The position numbers and the translations under genes are program-made. From Primula veris (Eukaryota; Streptophyta; Magnoliopsida; Ericales; Primulaceae): 64,000 nt of DNA. Location: contig OY821742.1 of the NCBI GenBank assembly GCA_963682055.1, positions 26,011,060 to 26,075,059 on the forward strand. The letters are read 5' to 3'. The notes beneath the pieces are model-generated. The model saw nothing but the letters and a program-made list of their open reading frames with translations. It made no database searches and was not told the DNA's origin. Of the stretch, positions 12,601 through 21,688 are shown in pieces (the first letter of the stretch is position 1; each line of letters begins with the position of its first letter).

Positions 12601-15600
12601 CAATGTAACTTTAAATTTTTCCAATGCCCATATATAACTTTCTTGTGTCTCGTCACTCATGAAAACAAAACCTAAACAATATGTTTGGTTCGTTGATGTC
12701 ATTCCTACGACTTCTAGAAATGACATATTAAAACGGTTTGTCCTATATGTACAATCCATTAACAAGACATCAGGAAAAGCTTTGAACATCCTTATAGAAT
12801 CGGGGTGTGCAAAAAACAAGTTCTCAAGGCAATGGGTTGATGGGTTCATATTATAGTAGAATGTGTAGCGATGTCTATCCAACAAATTAAAAAGTTCATG
12901 TGTCGGGTTTCTACCATCTCGTTCTTTAAATTTCAGTCCGGCCAAAAAATTATGTATCGTTTTAGTGTTTGATACATTGTCAGGATTTCTATTTTTAATG
13001 GCCTCTAATATTGCACCAACTTTAAAACTACTTTGCCTTAAAGTTTTAACAATTTCTTTTTCATCTTGGGTTAAACGAGCACGTCGTGCTTGACCTTGGA
13101 GGTAAGTTGGAGGTGGGTGGTTATGTTGTCCATTTTCTACGTGACACATCCATTCACCATTAACTACGTAACCTTTAATGAAAAATGGACAGTCTTTTTT
13201 CTTTGTACCTGATTTTACGGAAGATGGTTTCTTTTTTTCGTAAACCCCCGATTTATCACACACAATATCAACATACGGTGTTCTGCTCCCATCACCCCCT
13301 CCAGACCTACGAATCGTAAGGATGAAACCCCAATTTCCAGCCACATCAGCAAGATCAGCAAGCATTTCATCCCTTGTTTCCCAAGTCAATTCATCAACTT
13401 CAAAGTGCTCCGAATAATCAGTTAGCTCATCGTTTGAGCCACTGGATGAATTCGCATTGTTGTTGTTATTCCATTGGTTGTTGTCATAACCATAGTTGTA
13501 ATTCATTTTCGAAAAAGTGTTTGTTTGTATATTTTATTGGGGAGAAATGAGGATTTTTTTAGAGATTTCCGAAATGTGTTTGTGTTTGATTTTATGGTTT
13601 GTTAGAATTGGCAAAATTGAGTCATATTTATAGGGTAAGTTTACACTACAAACCGTAGATTACTTTTACGGTTTGTAGTGAATTTTTGGTGTAGTCATTT
13701 CGAAACTTTAATAATGCATTGAGTAGTCATTTTCGGATAGGGTTGTCAAATCATAATAATTCAAAAGTGATAAGGTGTTGTCGGAATTATTTTGATAGAT
13801 TTGGTATCCAATGTAATTTACACTACAAACCGTATATTACTTTTACGGGTTGTAGTGTTTTTTTTGGAGTAGTCATTTCGAAACTTTAATAATGCATTGA
13901 GTAGTCATTTTCGGATAGGGTTGTCAAGTCATAATAATTCAAAAGTGATAATGTGTTGTCGGAATTATTTTGATAGATATGGTATCCAATGTAATTTACA
14001 CTACAAACCGTATATTACTTTTACGGTTTGTAGTTTATTTTTTTTTTTACGTTATTAACGGTGATTCTATGTAAAAAGTACATTCGTAAAACGTCGCTGC
14101 TCAAATCAGGGGTGCAAACCGTACATTACTTTTACGGTTTGCACATAAAACAAGCAAACCGTACATTTAATGTACGGTTTGTATGAAATCTGTACAAACC
14201 GTACATTAAATGTACGGTTTGTATGTATATTTCAGAATATTTAGTTTTTAGGGGTTTAGGGTTTAGGTTTTAGGGTTTAGGGTTTAGGGTTTGTAATTTA
14301 GGGGTTAAGGGTTAGGGTTTGTAATTTAGGGTTTAGGGTTTAGATTTTAGGGTTTAGGGTTTAGGGTTTGTAATTTAGGGTTTAGGGTTTAGGGGTTAGG
14401 GTTTGTAAATTAGGGTTTAGGGTTTAGGGTTTAGATTTTAGGGTTTAGGGTTTAGGGTTTATGGTTTGTAATTTAGGGTTTAGGGGTTAGGGTTTGTAAA
14501 TTAGGGTTTAGGGTTTAGGGTTTAGTTTTTAGGGTTTAGGGTTTAGGGTTTAGGGTTTAGAATTTAGGGTTTAGGGTTTGTAAAAACTCAATATTGGTCC
14601 TATCAATTAAAATACAGAATATTTTTTACCCTAAAACATACAAATCAAACATACGAATCAAATTAAGCTTACGAAATTATAACGTACAAATCAAACATAG
14701 AAATCAAATTAAACCTACGAATTTATAATATTCAACCCTAGCTAATAATAAAACTGACAAATCAAACATAGAAATGAAATACAAAAACAGTGCATTTATT
14801 TTTTTTTGTAACGACTAAATGTTTTAAAGTTGGACATAGGGAGCATCTTTCCCGCCGATGTTAATCTATCGGATGACGGCTCAGCAGACTCTTCGATTTC
14901 GTTTAGCTCCGTACGCCGTCTTTGTCGCTGCTGCGATTCTGGATGCGGCGCACGCTCGTGGGATGTAACTGTCAACCCTCGACTCCAACTGTCGGTTGAC
15001 TGATGACTAGGATGATGCTCGTACGACCCAAATGATTGTCTATGATGATCGAACGGGACATCATCCTGAACGTAGCCCGACCCAGCAAAAGAAGCACGAC
15101 GACCATGACCGCTTGAACTCGGACCCGGACCCTGATCTGTAGTCGGGGGTCGACCTCCACTGGTTCTTCTACCGCCGCTACTAGATTCGCCTTCCCCTCT
15201 GCCTCTTTCGTCGGGACGCCGACAACTTGCCGACCTAGTGTAATTTCTTGGGTCGTAACGTAGGTCGTCATCACCATCGTCGTCGTCGTCGTCGTCATCG
15301 TCATCCTCCCCATCCGACTGTTCATCAGCTGACCCGTACGGATTCAATCCCATTTCAGCGAAGTCCTTTCGTAGTAAGTCCACTTCCGTTTTCAATTTAT
15401 GCTGTTTGAATGATTTGAAATTTCGGCGCAATACCGCTTTCTGAAAAAAAAAACCAATCAAAAACGATTTTATAAGTATTGAAATATACAAACAGAAAAA
15501 TAACAATCAAATATTAATGAACTTTAATTAGTTGTTACCATTTTACTGAACAACCCTGTATGCTCCCGGAAACCGTGAGATGGCGGGGCAAGTTCAGGTG

Positions 15601-18600
15601 GGTTTATGAAGATGCGGGTCCGCTCTCTATACCATTTCATGTAATCCGGTGACGTCCCCGTGCCATATTCGCCGTTAATAAGACGGGTGTGGCGGTCATT
15701 CCACACGGCTATAAATTCTCCGGTTAGTAAAGGCCAGTCGTGTTTTTGCCCAATCCCATATCTTCTATCCTTGCCGTGACCATGTCTGGGTTTCCAAATA
15801 TATGTAGGGACCCGCTGCACAAAACCGAACTGTCTCATGAACCTGTCCGCGGGGTGGTACTCAATCTTCTCATTACAAATGAGAGGCACAGAACAATGCC
15901 ACATATAACGGCCCCGCGTGCAGTATTCCGGATACTGATTGAGATCCCCGTAAGGTTGCCACACTATCTGTTATCAGCAAAAGTAGAATATATAAACAAT
16001 GGTTTAAAAATAGACGAGTAATAAATTCTGCGCACATAAGACAAATGCAAACATATACAACATATAATACGTAAGTTACATATAATACGAAAATTAAAAT
16101 TTACCTGTTCAGGCGACATATTGTCAAACTGGTCACGTATGTGGACCACATTATGTCCGTAGACATATGGCGTAAGGTTAGTTTGCCTCCACATCTTCCA
16201 TCTGTAATATACAAACAAAAACCGATAAACAATAAATATAACCGGCAGCTAAGTAAATGATAGATGACACAATAATATAAAAAAGCAAATCCAATTCAAA
16301 AACTAAATAAATATCATACCTGTAACCGAGGGGGAACCTAGGCAAGCCCTCCGGTGGCTCGACATCTTCCGGCAGCTCTTCACACGGTCTAACCAGCAGT
16401 AGTCTGGTAATCGCCCACATATCCAGAAACATCACCGCCCCGCTTACTCCGGTTGTCTTACAACGTACCACCCTGCATAGATTAGCCTCTAACCAGGCCA
16501 GAAGAGCTGATCCCCAACTATACTCAGCACATGTGTCAAAATCCTCCAGAAATGGCAGAGGCCAGAGTGGAATCTGATCACTGCTCTTATCCGAAAACAC
16601 ATGTGCAGCCAGTAATAATAGCATGGCAGCCCTAGACTGATATAGTAAACGCTCCTCACTAGGGTTGGGGGGTAATTCACCGAAGGTCTGTAACATCCAA
16701 TCAAGTCTAACTGTCAGACAGTTTTGATCGACTTGATTGTCAGCCGGCCTAACACCCAACAAACTCTCCATCATAGCCAACCTGCTCGCCTTCGTGTCAT
16801 TCCGCTCCGACCGGGTCACAGCAAGACCATCCACCCTCATACCAAGCATAATCTCTACATCCTGTAAAGATATCCCCAACTCTCCCCCGACAAAATGGAA
16901 CGTGTGCGACTCATCACGCCACCTATCAACTAAGGCTGTAATCAACCCTCGGTCTACGGTATAATTACCTATACTGTAAATACCGTAAAAACCAGCCCTA
17001 ATGATATTTTGAACTACCCTTTCAGGCGTCGGTATCTGCCAACTATAATTATAAACCCTAATCTTATTGGCATCTCCTCTACCCGCTTCTCTGCCAGCAT
17101 CCCAAGTCTGATTAGAAATGTGACCAGTCTGTCGTAAAATACCCAACCTCCCTTTAATATGTGGACCTGGGTCTGCCATCCTAACTATGATAACCAAATA
17201 TAACTCAATTAATGATAACCAAAAAATGATAACATAACCAATTAATGATAACCAAACAATGATAACTCAATGATAACCAATTACTGATAACCAAACAATG
17301 ATAACTCAATTATAACCAATTAATGATAACAAAACAATGATAACTCAATTATAACCAATTAATGATAACAAAACAATGATAACTCAATTATAACCAATTA
17401 ATGATAACAAAACAATGATAACCAAACAATCATTTTTTCATAAACCAAACAATAATAATTCAATTTTTTAATGATAACCAAACACACATTTTTTCATAAA
17501 CCAAACAATAATAATTCAATTTTTTAATGATAACCAAACACACATTTTTTCATAAACCAAACAATAATAATTCAATTTTTTAATGATAACCAAACACACA
17601 TTTTTTCATAAACCAAACAATAATAATTCAATTTTTTAATGATAACCAAACACACATTTTTTCATAAACCAAACAATAATAATTCAATTTTTTAATGATA
17701 ACCAAACACACATTTTTTCATAAACCAAACAATAATAATTCAATTTTTTAATGATAACCAAACACACATTTTTTCATAAACCAAACAATAATAATTCAAT
17801 TTTTTAATGATAACCAAACACACATTTTTTCATAAACCAAACAATAATAATTTAATTTTTTAATGATAACCAAACACACATTTTTTCATAAACCAAACAA
17901 TAATAATTCAATTTTTTAATGATAACCAAACACACATTTTTTCATAAACCAAACAATAATAATTCAATTTTTTAATGATAACCAAACACACATTTTTTCA
18001 TAAACCAAACAATAATAATTCAATTTTTTAATGATAACCAAACACACATTTTTTCATAAACCAAACAATAATAATTCAATTTTTTAATGATAACCAAACA
18101 CACATTTTTTCATAAACCAAACAATAATAATTCAATTTTTTAATGATAACCAAACACACATTTTTTCATAAACCAAACAATAATAATTCAATTTTTTAAT
18201 CATAACCAAACACACATTTTTTCATAAACCAAACAATAATAATTCAATTTTTTAATCATAACCAAACACACATTTAATCATAAACCAAACAATAATAATT
18301 CAATTTTTTAATCATAACCAAACACATTTAATCATAACCAAACACATTTAATCATAAACCAAACAATAATAACTCAATTTTTTAATCATAACCAAACACA
18401 TTATCAACAATTCAAATTAACCAAACAAAATAAAAAAACATGCAAAAATGGGACAAATATCAACAATTATTAAAATTTCTATAATTAATATAAACAAACA
18501 ACAAACAATTATATATAGCTAAGTGAATTATGATTTTGCATATTTTATATATTTTTTCCTATTTTACAAATTAAAATTACAAAAAATAAAAAAACATGCA

Positions 18601-20132
18601 AAAATGGGACAAATATCAACAATTATTAAAATTTCTATAATTAATATAAACAAACAACAAACAATTATATATAGCTAAGTGAATTATGGATTTGCATATT
18701 TTATATATTTTTTCCTATTTTACAAATTTGAATTACACAAAATACATAATAAATTAGAGAATAAAAGATATACCTTCAATTATGGATAAGTTTGATTGAT
18801 GATTTGGGGTTTTTTGTTAATAAATTTGATAGTTAATGTGGTTGATTGATTTGGGTGATTTTTTGGGTTGAAAATTGGGGGTTTTTGAGAGAAAGAGAGA
18901 GAATGTAGTATAAAAAATGTTTTTTTTTAAAAAAAACGTAAGTTTCTGTTTTTCAGGGACCTGCTGTGTAATTTTGGCGCAGGGACTGACTGTGTAATTC
19001 TGAAAAGCAGGGACTGACTGTGTAATTTCTGCAGAAATTACACAGACCGTAGATTAAATCTACGGTTTACAGTGATCCACTGTAAACCGTAGATTTAATC
19101 TACGGTTTGCATTAAATGAATACAAACCGTAGATTAAATCTACGGTTTACAGTGGATCACTGTAAACCGTATATTTAATCTACGGTTCACGCGTTTTAAA
19201 AGAAAAAATGTAGTGTATTGAGAGCACCTCTTACTAGAACTAGGAAGCAAAATAAATTTGAGGTATAGAGTTTTAATGATTATATTTATTACAGGTGCAA
19301 AATGTGGTGGGGATAGGGCCAATGAGCTTCTTCGTTCGATGAAAAAGATGTGTGAATTGAGAAGGCCCGGAGTAAGCAAAATTAACTCTTGCTATTTCGT
19401 CTCAAAAGATGTCTAATGATCAATTGCTTCACACACTCAGATCTTCCAAATCTGAAATATCAAAACGATCAAATATGTAAAAGGTTTAAACCTCTATAAT
19501 CAACCTAAATTAATAAAGAAGAGTTATCAACCATGAATTTAAAGAAAAGGAAAATTTAAGAAAGAAATCATTAGCTTGAACGTGAACTTCAAAAATATAT
19601 ACTAATATACGGTGTGAACAACATAAGTATTCTGCTAGTCGAATTAGAAACTTCAACCTCATCATGTATGGAGGGATTTTTCTTGTATTCGAACTACTTA
19701 TTTTATTGTATAATTATTATCTCCCAAGTAATACTCAAAACATCTCAATATTGCTTACTTGACCAATAAATACTGGTTTTGGCAAAGATAATTTTGGCAC
19801 ATTCAGACAACATGGTTTTAAAATAAGTTGATGTGCTAATACAGGTTCTTGTCGAGGCGACATTGGTGGAAGGGAAAGAAAGATGTCCGAACATAGTGGA
19901 AGAGGCAAAGAAGCAGAAGGCGTCGATGCTCGTTCTAGGACAGAAAAAGAAGACTCTGCTCTCGAGACTAAGATCATTGTGTATATGCAGAAGAAGAACT
20001 AGAAAAAGCTTGGTGGAATATTGCATACAAAATTCTAATTGTATGACTATTGCAGTGAGGAGAAAGAGCAGAAAGTGTGGCGGGTTTTCAATTACCACGA
20101 AGCGACATAAGAACTTTTGGCTTTTGGCTTAA
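9608..20132 (+). CDS. Universal stress protein-like protein, 3 exons, MULE in intron 1
   Basis: Exons are 9608-9920, 19295-19371 and 19845-20132. All junctions are GT..AG (AAG|GTTGGT, ATTACAG|GTGC, GGA|GTAAGC, ATACAG|GTTC) and the frame is continuous, giving 225 aa. Residues 68-75 (IMVVVDFS) form the first strand of a UspA/adenine-nucleotide alpha-hydrolase fold, with the usual aspartate. Exon 2 supplies a CGGD..ANELL segment. Residues 159-162 (LVLG) match the last core strand, but the following QKKK replaces the glycine-rich ATP loop, so ATP binding is doubtful. The basic N-terminus (FWKGRAKVR) is an extension. USP-like proteins are linked to stress responses; the specific role is unknown. 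Without the MULE, intron 1 would be about 100 bp; it is now 9.37 kb. Splice sites and coding remain intact, so function depends on splicing out the whole element. Confidence 0.85.
9966..10115. repeat. Left terminal inverted repeat of the MULE, with hairpins
   Basis: The outer 23 bp pair with the right end. Positions 10009-10113 hold three hairpin units of the form ACCGTAGAT-TTA-ATCTACGGT (9-bp stem, 3-base loop). They are linked by a second palindrome, ACAGTCATTGACTGT. The same hairpin recurs at the right end and between the two genes, so it is a candidate binding site for the transposase's zinc finger. That role is inference. Confidence 0.85.
10116..10809. other. AT-rich non-coding DNA between the MULE left end and its transposase gene
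   Basis: About 700 bp of very AT-rich sequence lies downstream of the transposase stop codon. It contains short tandem motifs such as TTTTTTTCAAGTGTATAAGTTGAT (about 10250-10325) and ACAAAATTTACAACAAAATT (about 10660-10700). It would form the transposase 3' untranslated region and terminator. No gene is visible. Confidence 0.6.
10810..13506 (-). CDS. MULE transposase fused to an OTU-type cysteine protease, 898 aa
   Basis: An uninterrupted single-exon frame. Residues 45-132 form a FAR1/WRKY-GCM1-like zinc finger (C83, C106, H128, H130). Residues 245-430 are the MULE transposase core, with candidate catalytic D251 (DCTY), D314 (TDRE) and E427 (NRAEQ). A SWIM zinc finger follows at 512-526 (CSCGFKLSHGLPCHH). 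RGRPRK at 610-615 is an AT-hook in a basic, low-complexity linker. Residues 690-845 are an OTU-like deubiquitinase domain: DGNC at 697-700 gives the nucleophile and HYAQV at 835-839 the histidine. The N-terminus is Asn-rich. The transposase part should cut and join the MULE ends. The OTU part would cleave ubiquitin or a related conjugate; its target is unknown. All catalytic residues appear present, so a functional protein is likely. Confidence 0.92.
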   Translation of the reverse strand: MNYNYGYDNNQWNNNNNANSSSGSNDELTDYSEHFEVDELTWETRDEMLADLADVAGNWGFILTIRRSGGGDGSRTPYVDIVCDKSGVYEKKKPSSVKSGTKKKDCPFFIKGYVVNGEWMCHVENGQHNHPPPTYLQGQARRARLTQDEKEIVKTLRQSSFKVGAILEAIKNRNPDNVSNTKTIHNFLAGLKFKERDGRNPTHELFNLLDRHRYTFYYNMNPSTHCLENLFFAHPDSIRMFKAFPDVLLMDCTYRTNRFNMSFLEVVGMTSTNQTYCLGFVFMSDETQESYIWALEKFKVTLEGCILPRVFVTDREMALSNALSVVFPDSHHILCTFHIAKNVLKNCRKKIPDEEWQTFLDDWGLLVDSESIEEYNYNRTNFNTSYKSYPAVIKYVDKLLNDYAEKFVACYTNHTTHLGNRTSNRAEQQHAKLKRSLSTNTGTLETVWVEVNRILEKQFENIKTKLDKCKSYFPHSEKTPLFINLRSYITHYAFDLLFQEHKKCSGQADENCSCGFKLSHGLPCHHIMSEHILFGKPLPLEYIHPFWKKLDVIDDNGNTDDYGVEGDLEEFKSVYASKTNVEKRRMKTQLREITVPARTSVSDPEVRANRGRPRKGDKSSQRDKSGWEYVEEQSVGASRDKGKGKTDETPEVRVNPTRRPRNQNPKPTPNRPTFLYSDQIWVMLHSYIETVYDVRGDGNCGFRVLANATGKQNGEDDWYAIRCELFQELQQMKGVYYELFENLDFEAYRYDYILSSLNFYHPTDPAPIDKWMRFPSYGFLIASHYNMPIVLLSLWENQNGGVNVWNSTFLPLYTGPPQGTTYYIPTVMVFVNSCHYAQVIPKEGIFPMPGIIARWEQTRTEAAVPWKELFRPNFKLYMALEKQSGKKKANEEPIDLSP
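13644..14225. repeat. 177-bp direct repeats and AAACCGTA hairpins upstream of the transposase
   Basis: Copies start at about 13644, 13821 and 13999 (spacing 177-178 bp; the third is partial). Each begins CACTACAAACCGTA and contains GTAGTCATTTCGAAAC. Every copy carries a hairpin, AAACCGTA..TACGGTTT. At 14115-14222 further hairpins use AAACCGTACATT with AATGTACGGTTT. These are variants of the hairpins in the MULE ends. They lie directly upstream of the transposase start at 13506, so they probably form or flank its promoter. Confidence 0.8.
14240..14582 (+). repeat. Interstitial telomere-like repeat (TTTAGGG)n
   Basis: About 340 bp of TTTAGGG units, mixed with variants such as TTTAGGGGT, TTTGTAATTTAGGG and TTTAGATTTTAGGG. 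This is the Arabidopsis-type plant telomere unit on the plus strand. On the minus strand it reads CCCTAAA, the telo-box motif seen in promoters of some plant genes. It lies inside the MULE, between the transposase 5' side and the PMD gene 3' end. It is not a chromosome end, since ordinary sequence continues on both sides. Confidence 0.9.
14796..17179 (-). CDS. Plant mobile domain (PMD) protein of the MULE, 4 exons, 676 aa
   Basis: Exons on the minus strand are 17179-16320, 16201-16105, 15967-15539 and 15440-14796. All introns are GT..AG (TACAG|GTATG, ACAG|ATGG, CAG|GTAAAT, AACAG|ATAG, ATG|GTAACA, TTCAG|AAAG) and phases match. I start at MADPGP; an in-frame ATG six codons upstream is less likely. 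Exon 1 carries PMD hallmarks: RAGFYGIYSIG, VDRWRDESHTFH, then LQDVEIMLGMRVDG. Exons 2-3 carry VVHIRDQFD and VWQPYGD. The C-terminus has a run of ten Asp, then Ser/Gly/Arg-rich low-complexity sequence. PMD proteins are encoded both by host genes (MAIN/MAIL1 family) and by transposons. The biochemical role is not established. A likely 5'-UTR intron donor (AAG|GTATAT, minus strand) near 18772 would place the minisatellite inside that intron. Confidence 0.85.
17190..18400. repeat. Minisatellite: 39-bp units, then about 16 copies of a 56-bp unit
   Basis: From about 17225 to 17420 a 39-bp motif built on GATAACTCAATTATAACC repeats. From about 17410 to 18390 a 56-bp unit repeats almost perfectly; it contains TTTTTTAATGATAACCAAAC and CATAAACCAAACAATAATAA. 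The last copies (from about 18200) drift, with GAT becoming CAT and short deletions. The array lies in the MULE, 5' of the PMD gene, probably in its leader intron. No long frame crosses it. Confidence 0.92.
18427..18735. repeat. Two direct copies of a 156-bp segment
   Basis: A segment beginning near AAAACATGCAAAAATGGGAC at about 18435 recurs 156 bp later (about 18591). The copies share AAACAAACAACAAACAATTA and TTATATATTTTTTCCTATTT with almost no differences. It is non-coding and lies upstream of the PMD gene, between the minisatellite and the presumed leader exon. Confidence 0.85.
19040..19231. repeat. Right terminal inverted repeat of the MULE, with hairpins
   Basis: This is the mirror image of the left end. 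Positions 19042-19195 hold four ACCGTAGATT/AATCTACGGT hairpins, linked by ACAGTGATCCACTGT-type palindromes. The outermost 23 bases end in TGAGAGCACCTCT at 19231. The number of hairpins (four versus three) and the linker sequence differ from the left end. Confidence 0.85.
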
Positions 20133-21688
20133 ATTAGAAATATCCGTGATAGTTTATAGTCGTTTGGTAATTCTTAATTTGCGGACTCAATTATTCCTGT
20201 AAGTTCTTCCTAACTGTAACATAAACAACTTCGAGCACATACCTATTGCTAACTTAACAATATAAACTTATGAAAAAAGAACTAACATTAACAATATAAA
20301 CTTGTGAAAAAAGAACTAACATTAATATGGAGAAAATTTCTTCTTGGATTCCATGTAGTCCAACGTTTGAGAAGATCAGGATTAGACTCCAAAAGAATTT
20401 GAATGTTTATTAAATTACATCGTTGGTTAATTAAAGAGTCTAAACATACTTTGTTAGTTTGCTATTAGTCATCTAATAAGGTTTTAACAACATAAATAGA
20501 AGATCTTTTATACGACCATGATTTCACTTCGAAGTCGGTATCTTCCCATTGATGTACATCTACACCCTATTGCAATTTTCAAATCCATTCAATCCAACAC
20601 AACATAAACTGTCCTGAATAGCAACATGAAGATGATCATCACAATGACATATCCTACATGTAGCCATGAAAGAAAGCCGTAATGCAAACTATATTTTGTA
20701 TGATTTTGAAGTATGAGACTGCCGGAAGAGTATTATAGCATGGCAGACCTAATAGGTTCTGCAGAATTATTATGATCACACATTAGGTTAGTTGGAAAAT
20801 TTGATGCATTTTTCTCAAAGAAAAATAGAAGCATTTAATACTTGATCATTCTTAAAAATACAGCTCTCCATGTACTCTTCCCCTCTAAAACCTTTACACA
20901 TATCAAAGTAATTCTTCCTTTTCCTATTCTTTTCTTATAAAAACAAAGTTTCAGTAGAACTTAAATAGAAATGGATAGATTTAAAAAATTTAATATAAAG
21001 AAAAAGAACCTAAGACATATCACGTGGTAGTGCTGATAGCCAAAGCTAATAGAACCAGAAGGCATTTTACTCGAGCAGAAAGGGCATTGCAGATCCTTAT
21101 CAAAATCCCAATGGCTTAACAGTAATTAACACTCCGCATTGTGAAGCAATCAATAGATGCTTCCAAGTTCTAACAATAATTAACACTAGAAATGACCACC
21201 AGGATGCTTTAAAGAGAAAATAAAAGGGAGAACTTAAAATAATGAAAATGGATTCATCATGAAATGGTTGGTTACATTCAATAGAACATAGTGAAGAATC
21301 AGTTGTATAAATTGAATTAAGTCGTAGTTTTCTTGACAACGTCAACCGAATTCCAGTAATCAAACAGGTAAGTGGTATAAACTCGAGTAAATGCATATAC
21401 AAAATGCCCAGCCATGAACAACTATACAGATTATAATAGCGTCTGAACTTTGCTTAAAATTGACAAATAAAGAATGCCCCATTTACAACGGCACAAGCCA
21501 AAAAACTTTTACAAAGTAAATGGAGGCGTAACCCCAGATCATACTTGCCACCAGTTTAAAATTGCTAATCATCCACTTTTGTCCTTTGAGCTCTACAGAT
21601 AAAAGCTGAAGACGCACATTTTCCCTAGGCTAAGGAGATGGTTTTTCCTTCAAGATAACAATCTTTGTATACCATGTAAAAGTGTATG
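20133..21688. other. Intergenic region between two convergent genes
   Basis: The USP-like gene (+) and the carrier gene (-) end towards each other here. The sequence is AT-rich and holds both 3' untranslated regions. Near 20260-20325 a short direct duplication (AACAATATAAACTT-TGAAAAAAGAACTAAC) occurs twice. No coding sequence is supported. Confidence 0.55.

Larger units (their letters stand above)
9966..19231 (-). mobile_element. Autonomous-looking Mutator-like element (MULE), 9.27 kb
   Basis: The ends are inverted. The left starts AGAGGTGCTCTCA and the right, reversed, starts with the same 13 bases (20 of 23 match). Looser similarity continues for more than 100 bp through several hairpin motifs. 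The flanks repeat TACTAGA (9959-9965 and 19232-19238), a 7-bp duplication, slightly short of the 8-11 bp usual for MULEs. Inside are a transposase-OTU gene and a PMD gene, both on the minus strand, separated by 177-bp repeats, hairpins and telomere-like DNA. A large minisatellite lies upstream of the PMD gene. Both genes are open, so the element may be recently active. It sits antisense in an intron of the USP-like gene. Confidence 0.9.

Noticed and set aside
14240..14582. A chromosome end
   Set aside because: Gene-bearing transposon sequence continues on both sides and the repeat is full of variants, so it is interstitial.
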